This document shows, one piece after another, positions 1 through 7,377 of a stretch of 9,677 bases of DNA. The first letter of the stretch is position 1, and each line of letters opens with the position of its first letter. This stretch comes from Bacteroidota bacterium (GTDB taxonomy: Bacteria; Bacteroidota; Bacteroidia; Chitinophagales; Saprospiraceae): positions 1 through 9,677 of the forward strand of contig QQUB01000320.1 of assembly GCA_008501835.1 (NCBI GenBank). Direction: 5' to 3'. A program made the translations under genes and the position numbers. Under the pieces are notes generated by a model that had not been told where the DNA came from, did no database searches, and saw nothing but the letters and a program-made list of their open reading frames with translations.

Positions 1-1
1 C

Positions 2-1804
2 GAGTTTACCATCAATCCTGATTTTGGACAGGGAGAGGCGGATCCATCTGCCATCAGATTAGATGGTTTTCAGATTTTCATCCAGGAGAGAAGACCATTT
101 TTCATTGAAAACAGAAATCTCTTTGATTACAACATCTCAAGTGCAAGGAATGGGGGACAATTCAATACGGACAATCTCTTTTATTCCCGGAGGATAGGTG
201 CAGCTCCACATCGCAGGGTTTATGACGATCCAAGTGAATTGCTATTTGTTGACCAACCGGATTTTACCACAATTCTTGGTGCGGCTAAATTCAGTGGGAA
301 AACCAAAAACGGCTTATCTATTGGATTGCTTGAGTCCATCACTGCAAAAGAAGAAGTGTTGATCGACCAGAATGGTGTGGAAAGCATGGAGACGATTGAG
401 CCTTTTACGAATTACCTGGTTGCACGTGTCCAGCAGGATTTTAAGGAAGGGAATTCTGCCATTGGAGGAATCTTTACAGGCGTTCAAAGAAAAATTGATA
501 CGGAAGATCTCGATTACCTGCATTCGGATGCTTATTCTGGCGGTATCGATTTTTTCCATAACTGGAACAATCGCACATGGAGAATCAACGGTAGACTGGT
601 ATTCAGTCGTGTTGCTGGTTCAACCACTGCTATTTCAAATACTCAGCGGTCGTTTGAGCATAACTTCCAACGCCCCAATGCTACTCATCTGGAATATGAT
701 CCGGATGCCACTGAACTGGTTGGTACCGGCGGTGACCTGAATTTTGGAAAATATGCCGGCAAGTTTGGTTTCCAGACCGGATTTACCTGGCGTTCGCCCG
801 GGTTAGAACTTAATGATATCGGTTTTCAGTATAATGCTGATGAGATCAATCATTATTTCTGGATGGGATATAATCAGAATGAACCCCAAGGCATTTTCCG
901 TTTCTGGCAGGCAGGGTACGGACATTTGGTACGCTGGGATTTTGGAGGAACGAGTCTGCACCAGGGGTTAAATGGAAATTTCTTTGCGGAATTCAAGAAT
1001 TTCTGGCGGATGAGTGTAGGTATGGGTTATGAATTTGCGGACATTTCCAATAACTGGTTGAGAGGAGGACCTACCTTCCGGAAGCCTCATGGCATGGGAG
1101 GGCATTTTTTCGTTGGAACGAATGAGCGTAAGAAAGTACGTTTTTCATTAAATGGGGGATATGGTCATGGTTTAAAAGTGAAGACCAGAGCACCAAGTGT
1201 AGGTTTGACCGTTACCGTCGTAGCCAGCAATGCCCTGAATTTTTCCATTGGACCATCCTGGAATGGTTACAAACGGGAAGATCAGTATGTGGCTACCATT
1301 GATTATGATGATGCTCAGACCTACATTTTGTCGGACCTTGATCAGCAGACTGTTTCCATGCGACTGAGGCTGAATTATAATATTACTCCTGACCTGACCA
1401 TCCAGTATTATGGACAGCCGTTTATTTCACGGGCTAATTATTCGGATTTTAAAAGGGTGTTGGACCCAATTGCCAGGCCGAGAGACAGTAGATTTGAGAG
1501 TTTTGATCCCGATGCGGTAACGTTTAACGAGGCTGAGGGTGTTTACAATATTGATTATAATAAAGATGGGGTCACAGATTATTCTTTTGGAAACCCTGAT
1601 TTCAATTTCATGCAGTTTCGTTCCAATTTTGTTGCCCGCTGGGAATATACACCCGGCTCGGAGATATTCCTGGTCTGGACACAGGGCGTGACCAATTCAG
1701 ATGATCCGACGAAGCAGCTGATCCCGAGTTTGACGGAAAATCTTTTTGAAAGGAAAATCCACAATACCTTTTTAATGAAGGTGACGTATAGGTTTTTGAA
1801 TTAG
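2..1804 (+). CDS. DUF5916 outer-membrane beta-barrel protein, C-terminal 600 residues (5' end outside window)
   Basis: The reading frame is open from base 2 to the TAG at 1802-1804, so the start lies off the left edge; the TTG at 239 is internal. The first visible residues (TINPDFGQGEADPS, then RRPFFIENRNLF, then LFYSRRIG and ILGAAKFSGKT) match the conserved block at which DUF5916 (Pfam) begins in proteins that normally carry an N-terminal family-9 carbohydrate-binding-like domain. The rest is rich in alternating aromatic and polar strands typical of an outer-membrane barrel, with the acidic stretch DYNKDGVTDYSFGNPDF near the end. The protein ends KVTYRFLN, an amphipathic last strand with a penultimate-region aromatic as in barrel proteins. 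The role of the family is not established; surface glycan binding or processing has been suggested from the N-terminal domain, which is not visible here. It converges with the Crp/Fnr gene 107 bp downstream. Confidence 0.88.
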   Translation, partial: EFTINPDFGQGEADPSAIRLDGFQIFIQERRPFFIENRNLFDYNISSARNGGQFNTDNLFYSRRIGAAPHRRVYDDPSELLFVDQPDFTTILGAAKFSGKTKNGLSIGLLESITAKEEVLIDQNGVESMETIEPFTNYLVARVQQDFKEGNSAIGGIFTGVQRKIDTEDLDYLHSDAYSGGIDFFHNWNNRTWRINGRLVFSRVAGSTTAISNTQRSFEHNFQRPNATHLEYDPDATELVGTGGDLNFGKYAGKFGFQTGFTWRSPGLELNDIGFQYNADEINHYFWMGYNQNEPQGIFRFWQAGYGHLVRWDFGGTSLHQGLNGNFFAEFKNFWRMSVGMGYEFADISNNWLRGGPTFRKPHGMGGHFFVGTNERKKVRFSLNGGYGHGLKVKTRAPSVGLTVTVVASNALNFSIGPSWNGYKREDQYVATIDYDDAQTYILSDLDQQTVSMRLRLNYNITPDLTIQYYGQPFISRANYSDFKRVLDPIARPRDSRFESFDPDAVTFNEAEGVYNIDYNKDGVTDYSFGNPDFNFMQFRSNFVARWEYTPGSEIFLVWTQGVTNSDDPTKQLIPSLTENLFERKIHNTFLMKVTYRFLN

Positions 1805-1855
1805 GGGCTATTGGGAATTAATAAAGTAGAATTTTGAAGGGAGAAAAATGGGGCA

Positions 1856-1885
1856 GAACCGCAGAATGTCGAACCGCAGAATTTC
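1856..1885. repeat. Two-copy 15-bp tandem repeat in the convergent intergenic gap
   Basis: GAACCGCAGAATGTC (1856-1870) is followed directly by GAACCGCAGAATTTC (1871-1885), 14 of 15 bases identical. A more decayed third unit may follow (CAATGTAGAAGTTTT, 1886-1900). It lies between the converging ends of the DUF5916 and Crp/Fnr genes. No convincing GC-rich terminator hairpin is visible in this 107-bp gap. Similar short CAGAA-rich intergenic repeats are, as I recall, common in Bacteroidota genomes; their function is unknown. Confidence 0.6.
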
Positions 1886-1911
1886 CAATGTAGAAGTTTT
1901 TCGAAGTGATC

Positions 1912-2484
1912 TCATTTTTTCTGGGCTATTCTCTTCCTGATACGACTTAAAGACTCAGGTTTTATGCCCAGATAACTGGCAAGTTGGTATTGGGGAACTC
2001 TTTCCAGCAGGTCTGGGCGTGTGTCCAGCAGGTGGAGGTAGCGTTCTTCCGGGGACTGGGTCATGAAATTGGCAAGTCTTTCCTGATTTTTGCCATAGTC
2101 GTTTTCCATGGCGAGACGACAGAGGGTTTCAAATTTGGGGATTCTTTTGATCAGTTCTTTTTCTTTGAAATAATTGAGTACAGCAACAGTTGTTTCTTCG
2201 ACACATTCGAAATAGTGTTTTGCAGGCACCTGGTTGGTATAGCTGTCAAGAGAGGCACAGGACTGGTCTTCGGTGAAAAAAGCCGTTGTTCTTTCCTCCC
2301 CATCTTTCAGGTAGTAGGAACGAATACACCCTTTGATAACATGGTATGAATCAACTGAAATCTGGCCTTCCCGCAACAGAACAGTGCCTTTTTCGTAGGT
2401 TTTGACCGGCATATTCTCATTGATGATCTTCGATTCTTCCTCTGTCAGTTGGAGATCGATCAGGTTTGAACTTTTTTCTTCCAT
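1912..2484 (-). CDS. Crp/Fnr-family transcriptional regulator
   Basis: This 190-residue protein has the usual Crp/Fnr length and order. Residues about 10-110 form a cyclic-nucleotide-binding-like beta-roll (YEKGTVLLREGQ, then HVIKGCIRSYYLKDGEERTTAFF). A dimerisation helix follows, then a C-terminal winged helix-turn-helix (residues about 147-187, with VPQYQLASYLGIKPESLSRI as recognition region). The ERYLHLL segment before the HTH is typical of the Bacteroidota members. I see neither the phosphate-binding cassette of true cAMP receptors nor an N-terminal Fe-S cysteine set, so the effector is unknown. The ATG at 2484 is preceded by an A/T-rich leader. It is the last gene of the leftward cluster, 51 bp after the DUF885-like gene, and may regulate that cluster or itself (inference). 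Confidence 0.9.
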   Translation of the reverse strand: MEEKSSNLIDLQLTEEESKIINENMPVKTYEKGTVLLREGQISVDSYHVIKGCIRSYYLKDGEERTTAFFTEDQSCASLDSYTNQVPAKHYFECVEETTVAVLNYFKEKELIKRIPKFETLCRLAMENDYGKNQERLANFMTQSPEERYLHLLDTRPDLLERVPQYQLASYLGIKPESLSRIRKRIAQKK

Positions 2485-2500
2485 GGGTAATTCCGTATTT

Positions 2501-2541
2501 GAATATCCACAAAATAATGGTTTTCAATCAGATTTTCAATC
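2501..2541 (-). promoter_or_regulatory. Possible weak promoter of the Crp/Fnr gene with a two-copy GATTGAAAA repeat
   Basis: On the minus strand the gap upstream of the regulator reads GATTGAAAATCT followed by GATTGAAAACC, a 12-bp near-direct repeat overlapping the end of the DUF885-like gene. The first TTG lies 20 bp before TATTTTG, a one-base-short version of the Bacteroidota -7 box TAnnTTTG. This could give the regulator its own transcription, or the repeat could be an operator. The match is imperfect and AT-rich sequence gives such matches easily. Confidence 0.25.
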
Positions 2542-4194
2542 TACAATTTTTCCGACTTCGTCGTACTGGCCGGTCATTTGCCAGTGTCCTAATGACATTG
2601 GAATGTTGCCTATGGTATTCAATTCATCAAAGAAATCTTTCAATACAAAGGGTTCCTTTTGCAACTCCTTCATCCGGGCATATTCGGCCATAGCGTTTTC
2701 CATGAGGTATTTGCCGGTGATATAACTGGTACCGTACCCCGGCTGGCGCAGATAAAGGTGTTGTTCAAAAATCAACAATTCCTTCTCCGTTTTCATCCAT
2801 CCTCTTGGCGTGTATTCGGAATGAATGCCTCCGGCTTCTTCCATGGTCATTTCGTTGGCATGGGCATAAAGAGACCCTAGTCCCCTGGCTGCACGTTGAG
2901 CGATCAGAATATAAACGATCTCCCGAACTCTTGGGTTATCGTCGTATAAACCTGCCTGCATGAACATTTCTTCCACCGCAGTGGCTACGCCTTCATTTCT
3001 GGAATCAAAAATGTTATACAGAACGGGGCCGCGACGGATTTCACTTTTGTGAGGTTCATTATCCATCCTCGCCAGTTCGAACCAGTGGTAAAAATGGGAA
3101 TACAAAGGACGAGGGTCGTAATGGGCTCCGATCCAGAAAAAGTTGCGTGTTTCTTTGGGCACAAAACTTCCCAGGTGCTCTCTTAATGCCGGCTCCCAGT
3201 AGTCTTTAACAGTAGCGATTTCTTCATTTCTCAGGAAATTCATCAAACTTTGAGCTGATATTTCTGCGAGGGCATCATATGCTTCGGGTGAATCAGCTTC
3301 AATCAGTTGAGGCAGTTCACGGTTTCGGTGTTCTTCGAGTTTCAAAGCAGACCAGGCACGGGCAAGCTCTCTTTTCAGGATCATAACCTCATCGTCCCAG
3401 GTTAATGGAACCAGGTGAACATTTTGTAGATACCAGGTATAATTATCCTTGCCGATACCTGATGGCCCAGTTTTATTTTCAGATTCTTTTTCGAGCCATT
3501 CCACAAAATCATCCGTTGATTGGATAGCCGCTTCAATGGTCTGAACCAAATCCTTTTGATCTTTTACGCCGGGTTCATCCAGGATCTTCTGGAGATTTTT
3601 ACTTTGCCCCCGGATATCCCTGATCCCAGTGATCCAAAGATCTCGCGCATTACCGGTAAGATTGCCTTTTGCCTGCTCGTTAAAGGGCGGTATAACCTTG
3701 AGGTCGTTGATGAGTCTGTCCTTTTCTTCCGGGCTTAGCGGGAAATCATAAGTCCAGATATCTGTGATTAAATGGGGGGTAGGACCCTCATGTCCGGGAA
3801 CATCACTTCGGTAGGTCCAAAGGTTTTTATAATAGGCAGGGTCCCTTTCCCAGGGTTTGAGAATTCTGTGGTTGAAATCGTATCCATTCATTTCTGCCCA
3901 CACGATATGCCAGTCGACTTGCTGGTCAACCGGCCATGAAGAATAGTCGATGGTCTGTAATTTGTTCTGTAACTTTTTGAATTCGGGCCAACGTTTTTCA
4001 AAAGTTTCGGCCGTATAATCCGGAGCGCCGTTCAGGAGGGGAGGAGTTTCGAAAGAGCGCCATTCATGGAATAAGCTGACTAGATCTTCGTAACTGTTAG
4101 ATGCTGACGTAGCAGGCATCTCTTTTTCGTTTTGGCAACTCATAAGCAGACAAAGTAAGGAGGTAAGTATTAAGGAAGAAGCAATGGATTTCAT
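2536..4194 (-). CDS. DUF885-like lipoprotein, putative metallopeptidase relative with a divergent active site
   Basis: This 552-residue protein starts at the ATG at 4194; a TTG at 4203 would only add three residues before a clean signal peptide. Residues 1-20 form a lipoprotein signal (hydrophobic run, LMSC at 17-20, Cys20 lipidated, followed by QNEKE), so it should be membrane-anchored outside the cytoplasm. The C-terminal half resembles DUF885: an EG-A segment with acidic residues (NEGVATAVEEMFMQAGLY, about 400-417), an RAARGLGSLYAH segment, and the late RQPGYGTSYITGK motif (about 483-495). Length is normal for that family. The HExxPGHH-type metal motif of the family is not visible; HYDP (358) and H367-x2-H370-x2-E373 occupy that region. 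It is either a diverged hydrolase or a non-catalytic relative. It lies 9 bp behind the MFS gene, clearly the same transcript. Substrate unknown. Confidence 0.6.
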   Translation of the reverse strand: MKSIASSLILTSLLCLLMSCQNEKEMPATSASNSYEDLVSLFHEWRSFETPPLLNGAPDYTAETFEKRWPEFKKLQNKLQTIDYSSWPVDQQVDWHIVWAEMNGYDFNHRILKPWERDPAYYKNLWTYRSDVPGHEGPTPHLITDIWTYDFPLSPEEKDRLINDLKVIPPFNEQAKGNLTGNARDLWITGIRDIRGQSKNLQKILDEPGVKDQKDLVQTIEAAIQSTDDFVEWLEKESENKTGPSGIGKDNYTWYLQNVHLVPLTWDDEVMILKRELARAWSALKLEEHRNRELPQLIEADSPEAYDALAEISAQSLMNFLRNEEIATVKDYWEPALREHLGSFVPKETRNFFWIGAHYDPRPLYSHFYHWFELARMDNEPHKSEIRRGPVLYNIFDSRNEGVATAVEEMFMQAGLYDDNPRVREIVYILIAQRAARGLGSLYAHANEMTMEEAGGIHSEYTPRGWMKTEKELLIFEQHLYLRQPGYGTSYITGKYLMENAMAEYARMKELQKEPFVLKDFFDELNTIGNIPMSLGHWQMTGQYDEVGKIVD

Positions 4195-4203
4195 GATTTT
4201 CAA

Positions 4204-5397
4204 TTATTGTGGAAGAACGGATTTAGATTTTCTTCCATTTGTACCCAGGGCAATCAGACCAAGCACCGGTCCAATAGCTAAGTAGGCATAGATATTATTG
4301 GAATTGGATATCTCCTGAAGATAGTTAATCAGCAGGATACTGAAAATGGTTATGGAAAAACCAATGCAGTTCACAATGGTCAGGGCAGTACCTTTTATCT
4401 CGAGAGAGGCATTGTTGGCAACCAGTGTTGAAAACAGGGGCGAATCAGCCACCACTACCATTCCCCAAAAAAGTAAAAAGGCCAGGAAGACCAATGGCAT
4501 TTCAATGGAAAACATCCATGGAGAAATCAGGCAACACAAACAGGAAAACAAAAGGGCAGAGAAGGCCGTGCGTTTTGTCCCCAGCGTTAGGGATAAGTAT
4601 CCTCCAATAACACAGGCCAGACCTCCAACTCCGATGATGATAAAGGACCAGATCGGAACATTAATCTCTACTTTGGGATGTAACTTATTATAGGTATTCA
4701 AAATAACAGGAACAAATGCCCAGAAAGCGTAAAGTTCCCACATGTGTCCAAAATAACCAAAAGCGGCAGCCCTGAAGTCAGGTTTATTAAATACCCTCAG
4801 GAAGGCTGAAAAATCTAGTTTCTGACCGGCTTTGCGATTTGGTCCGTCTGGTACAAGAAGGAATATCAGAAAGCCTCCAATGGTTGCTAGAGCAGAAGTG
4901 GTCAAAAGTACTGCTTTCCATGGCAAACTTCCGGTCATGCTTTTTACCAGGTGAGGAAATGCCGTTCCGACCACAAGGGCTCCCACAAGAAAACCGAGGG
5001 ATAAGCCGAGGCCTTTGGAGTAATAATCTGCCGCGATTTTCATACCAACAGGGTAAATTCCTGCCAGAAAAAAACCGGTCAAAAACCGAAGCACAAGAAT
5101 ACTGGTGAATACATTTCCGTCCCATACAACTGTCAGGTTAAAGAGTGCTCCCAAAATTGCGCTTACGAAGAATACCTTTGAAGGAGAAAACCGATCTGTG
5201 ATCGTCAAAACAGCAAACAAAAGCGTACCGGAAATGAAGCCTAACTGAACCGCGGAGGTCAAATGTCCCAGTGCTCCTGATTTTAAACCAAAATTGATGA
5301 TCAGGTCATTCAATACCCCATTGCTTGCAAACCAAAGTGAGGTGCAGCAAAACTGGGAAATCACGATCAGTGGCAGGATACGTTTTGGTATGTTCAA
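4204..5397 (-). CDS. Major facilitator superfamily (MFS) transporter
   Basis: The 397 residues contain 12 predictable transmembrane helices split by a longer central loop (about residues 184-208, PDGPNRKAGQKLDF), the classical MFS 6+6 layout and length. The RFLTGFFLAGIYPVGMKIAADYY segment in helix 4 is a typical MFS region, with an Arg in the membrane. The substrate cannot be read from sequence. The start is a TTG at 5397; upstream in frame there is no ATG or GTG before a stop, and the next internal Met (119) would remove three helices, so TTG (or a non-standard start) is needed. A TATTTTTG box lies 34-41 bp upstream. The stop is 9 bp before the start of the DUF885-like lipoprotein, so import or export may be linked to that protein (inference). 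Confidence 0.9.
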   Translation of the reverse strand: MNIPKRILPLIVISQFCCTSLWFASNGVLNDLIINFGLKSGALGHLTSAVQLGFISGTLLFAVLTITDRFSPSKVFFVSAILGALFNLTVVWDGNVFTSILVLRFLTGFFLAGIYPVGMKIAADYYSKGLGLSLGFLVGALVVGTAFPHLVKSMTGSLPWKAVLLTTSALATIGGFLIFLLVPDGPNRKAGQKLDFSAFLRVFNKPDFRAAAFGYFGHMWELYAFWAFVPVILNTYNKLHPKVEINVPIWSFIIIGVGGLACVIGGYLSLTLGTKRTAFSALLFSCLCCLISPWMFSIEMPLVFLAFLLFWGMVVVADSPLFSTLVANNASLEIKGTALTIVNCIGFSITIFSILLINYLQEISNSNNIYAYLAIGPVLGLIALGTNGRKSKSVLPQ

Positions 5398-5430
5398 ATG
5401 CCCTATAGATTTTAATTCAGTTCCAAATTA

Positions 5431-5438
5431 CAAAAATA
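5431..5438 (-). promoter_or_regulatory. Candidate -7 box (TATTTTTG) upstream of the MFS gene
   Basis: On the minus strand TATTTTTG matches the Bacteroidota primary-sigma -7 consensus TAnnTTTG exactly, 34 bp upstream of the proposed TTG start. No clear TTTG -33 element is found at the expected distance, so the call is weak. A small hairpin GTCT-ATAA-AGAC (5447-5458) sits just upstream. It could mark separate transcription of the MFS-DUF885-like pair. Confidence 0.3.
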
Positions 5439-5466
5439 TCGGGCATGTCTTTATAGACCTTTGGAT

Positions 5467-5745
5467 TTAATCCAGAATATAGGTAATAGCCACCCAGAAC
5501 ATCAGCAGTGAAATAAAACAAACGAATGCTACATGTCTTAGGAACAGCACCCATTTTGGATTGTCATCAGCATTCCCATACCATTTGGCAATTATGGCAG
5601 ACACCCCCATCACGCCAATATAGATCCAAAAAAAGATGTTGTTGAAAAAGCCTTTAGAGGCGATGAGTAGCCAGGTTAACAATGCTGATGTAACCAAATA
5701 AATGCCTAATCTGATTAAGACTGTTTTGAAGCTTTCCTTTTTCAT
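5467..5745 (-). CDS. Small three-helix membrane protein of unknown function
   Basis: This 92-residue protein (MKKESF...) starts at the ATG at 5745; the frame is open five codons further to a TTG at 5760, but the ATG follows an A-rich TTGAAAATT leader very like that of the DUF885-like gene, and Bacteroidota genes usually use ATG. It has three hydrophobic segments, about residues 10-29, 36-53 and 65-90, with a short acidic, asparagine-containing loop (GNADDNPKW, 57-65). I do not recognise a family. It is codirectional with, and 69 bp upstream of, the MFS gene, so it may be co-transcribed. No catalytic or binding motif can be seen. The coding call rests on plausible membrane composition, start context and neat fit between neighbours. 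Confidence 0.7.
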   Translation of the reverse strand: MKKESFKTVLIRLGIYLVTSALLTWLLIASKGFFNNIFFWIYIGVMGVSAIIAKWYGNADDNPKWVLFLRHVAFVCFISLLMFWVAITYILD

Positions 5746-5835
5746 AATTTTCAAATTCAATTTAACAATGAATTTTCAAGAAAGAAATCCAAATTTCAAG
5801 GGTGCTTCAATTCACAGGTTGGCATAAGGTTTTTC

Positions 5836-6615
5836 CTAAATCACCACACTCGCCACCAATTCTTCAACGGTCGCATGATCATTTCCTCCATCTGGTTCGA
5901 TGGTGATATTCAGGCTTGCAGCATTGAGCTTGTGAGGAATGGCGACAATTTGTCCGGCATCTTTCGGTAAGACATCAATGCTGATCATTTCTTTGTCAAT
6001 GTCCGCCCAAAGCTGGTAACATTTGCCTTCCGGAGGTTGGGGAAGGGACAGGAGGTTCAGGTAAGATTTTTGTTCTTCATTATTCCAATAAGCGATAACT
6101 TCCAAACCCGGAGCTTTGTCATTTCCGGTGAGCAAAAATCTTGCAGTATTGGGATCACCAATTAGGTCCCACATTTCCTGCTGAGCAGCGTAAATTCGGT
6201 CTTTGTCTTCGCAATCTTCCTGCAGGGTGGCGTATTCCTCCCGGAGTGTTTCCACCTGATTGCTCAGATCGTTTTTCTGTTGTAACAACATGATGGCCCA
6301 AACTCCAAGAGCGATGGCTGCAATTACAGCAGCAAAGGCCCAGGTCGGTGTGCCAGACGATGAAGATGTAGATTTTCCGGCTATTTCATCATCAATCTTT
6401 TCAAGAATCGCTTCTTTGGTTCCTGGTGGGGGAGTGGTGGCCATTTTCTGTGCCAGCAATTCCAGGTTTTCCTGCAATTCCTCATAAACAGCTTTCACCT
6501 CCGGATAATCGCGGATAAACTGCTCTACCTTTTCGATCTCCGCAGAGTCGATTACCCCGAGCACATATTCCTCGAGTAAACCGGATTCCAGAAACTGTTT
6601 TATATGGTCGTTCAT
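5836..6615 (-). CDS. RskA-family transmembrane anti-sigma factor
   Basis: The 259 residues show the standard order: an N-terminal cytoplasmic helical anti-sigma domain (about 1-75; LEEYVLGVIDSAEIEKVEQFI), a Ser/Thr/Pro linker, one transmembrane helix (about 91-111, TWAFAAVIAAIALGVWAIML), a coiled-coil stretch (112-136), and an extracytoplasmic RskA domain (about 140-259). The last part carries the typical PPEGKCYQLWADID segment and the near-terminal ITIEPDGG motif. It should bind and hold the adjacent ECF sigma factor at the inner membrane and release it on regulated proteolysis. No HxxxCxxC zinc motif is present, as usual for the RskA class. Its ATG overlaps the sigma TGA (ATGA, 6612-6615), indicating translational coupling. 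The stop is TAG at 5836-5838, 90 bp from the small membrane protein gene. Confidence 0.92.
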   Translation of the reverse strand: MNDHIKQFLESGLLEEYVLGVIDSAEIEKVEQFIRDYPEVKAVYEELQENLELLAQKMATTPPPGTKEAILEKIDDEIAGKSTSSSSGTPTWAFAAVIAAIALGVWAIMLLQQKNDLSNQVETLREEYATLQEDCEDKDRIYAAQQEMWDLIGDPNTARFLLTGNDKAPGLEVIAYWNNEEQKSYLNLLSLPQPPEGKCYQLWADIDKEMISIDVLPKDAGQIVAIPHKLNAASLNITIEPDGGNDHATVEELVASVVI

Positions 6616-7181
6616 TGCATTAATATAATTGCCAATAAAATCAGGGCAGCATCCTCTCCAAAAACTTTTCTGAGTTCTCTTAGCCCAATTTTAAGTCGAG
6701 TTTTCACGGTGCCCAGTGGAATTTCCAGGGCTTCACTGGCCTCCTTTTGGGTCATTCCCTTGAAAAAAAGTGCTTCAAATACCTCTTGCTGGTTGGGGTC
6801 CAGGCCCTTAAGTAATTCCTTTACGCCAATATGTTGAGGGTTAAAGCCGGATATCCCTATATTATTTACGACAGGATCGTCAATTTGGATTTCGCGACCG
6901 GCACGTTTTTGCATTACTCTTATCCGGTCTATCGCCGTGTTGCGGCAAATCGTCAGTAACCAGGTGAATAAACGGGCTTTTTTGGGATCGTATTGATCAG
7001 CTTTTCTCCAGATTTTTAAAAAACTTTCCTGTAAGACATCCTGCGCCGCAGCCTCATCTCCAACCATGGTTTTTATTACGCCATATAGATTGTCAGCATA
7101 CCGGTCATAAACCAGGCTGACAAAGGCTTTATCCTTATGTTGAATGAGACGAATAATTTTTTCTTCCACCGGATGCGGCAT
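6612..7181 (-). CDS. ECF sigma factor, SigK/RskA-associated type
   Basis: The 189 residues contain region sigma-2 (about 23-90; VYDRYADNLYGVI, then AAAQDVLQESFLKIWRKADQYD, then ARLFTWLLTICRNTAIDRIR) and region sigma-4 (about 125-173; LDPNQQEVFEALFFKGMTQKEASEALEIPLGTVKTRLKIGLREL), with no sigma-3, so it is an extracytoplasmic-function sigma factor. The pairing with an RskA-type anti-sigma points to the SigK-like class. After sigma-4 there is a short hydrophobic tail (about 174-189, ending ALILLAIILMQ). The start ATG at 7181 has a Bacteroidota-type promoter about 75-105 bp upstream. It is divergent from a fasciclin gene, which is the likely target by analogy with mycobacterial SigK and MPT70/MPT83. 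The ORF overlaps the anti-sigma start by four bases. Confidence 0.94.
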   Translation of the reverse strand: MPHPVEEKIIRLIQHKDKAFVSLVYDRYADNLYGVIKTMVGDEAAAQDVLQESFLKIWRKADQYDPKKARLFTWLLTICRNTAIDRIRVMQKRAGREIQIDDPVVNNIGISGFNPQHIGVKELLKGLDPNQQEVFEALFFKGMTQKEASEALEIPLGTVKTRLKIGLRELRKVFGEDAALILLAIILMQ

Positions 7182-7255
7182 AAACAGTTTTGCTTAAAAT
7201 AACTTCAACAATAAAAATTGCATTTAGATCAAAATCAATGGATGTTAATTACCAT

Positions 7256-7285
7256 CAAATATAGGGTTTGTGAAAAAAAATCAAA
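7256..7285 (-). promoter_or_regulatory. Bacteroidota-type vegetative promoter for the sigma/anti-sigma operon
   Basis: On the minus strand TTTG (7282-7285) is followed after 18 bp by TATATTTG (7256-7263), a full match to the Bacteroidota TTTG / TAnnTTTG promoter. It would give a leader of roughly 65-70 nt before the ATG at 7181. The -33 box is the end of a T9 run, and a T8 run lies in the spacer. Confidence 0.5.
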
Positions 7286-7320
7286 AAAAAATCGGGATTG
7301 CGAAATCCAAAACCAAGGTT
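7273..7320. promoter_or_regulatory. Phased A-tracts and short inverted repeats between the sigma and fasciclin genes
   Basis: An A8 run (7273-7280) and an A9 run (7283-7291) have centres about 10.5 bp apart, the helical period, predicting intrinsic DNA curvature. They are followed by an inverted repeat GGATT-GCGA-AATCC (7295-7308) and a palindromic AACC-AA-GGTT (7311-7320). All lie in the divergent intergenic region 57-105 bp upstream of the fasciclin start. They may bind a regulator or RNA polymerase; no factor can be named. Confidence 0.35.
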
Positions 7321-7377
7321 CCACTCGTAGGTATGCCGACAATCAACTATTATTAAATTTTTTAAAACTTTTAAATC

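Noticed and set aside
1984..2349. Plus-strand 121-codon frame opposite the Crp/Fnr gene
   Set aside because: It lies wholly within a strongly supported gene on the other strand; Phe-rich composition is the usual antisense pattern.
4195..4203. TTG start three codons upstream of the DUF885-like ATG
   Set aside because: The ATG at 4194 directly begins a normal lipoprotein signal peptide and the TTG abuts the transporter stop codon; ATG is preferred.
4346..4693. Plus-strand 115-codon frame inside the MFS gene
   Set aside because: It is the antisense shadow of transmembrane coding sequence, with no family resemblance.
5746..5760. TTG start extending the small membrane protein by five residues
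   Set aside because: The downstream ATG has a better A-rich leader and gives a standard N-terminus.
5746..5835. Promoter for the small membrane protein (TAAATTG near its start)
   Set aside because: The -7 box is one base short and no -33 TTTG lies at an acceptable distance; evidence is too weak to list.
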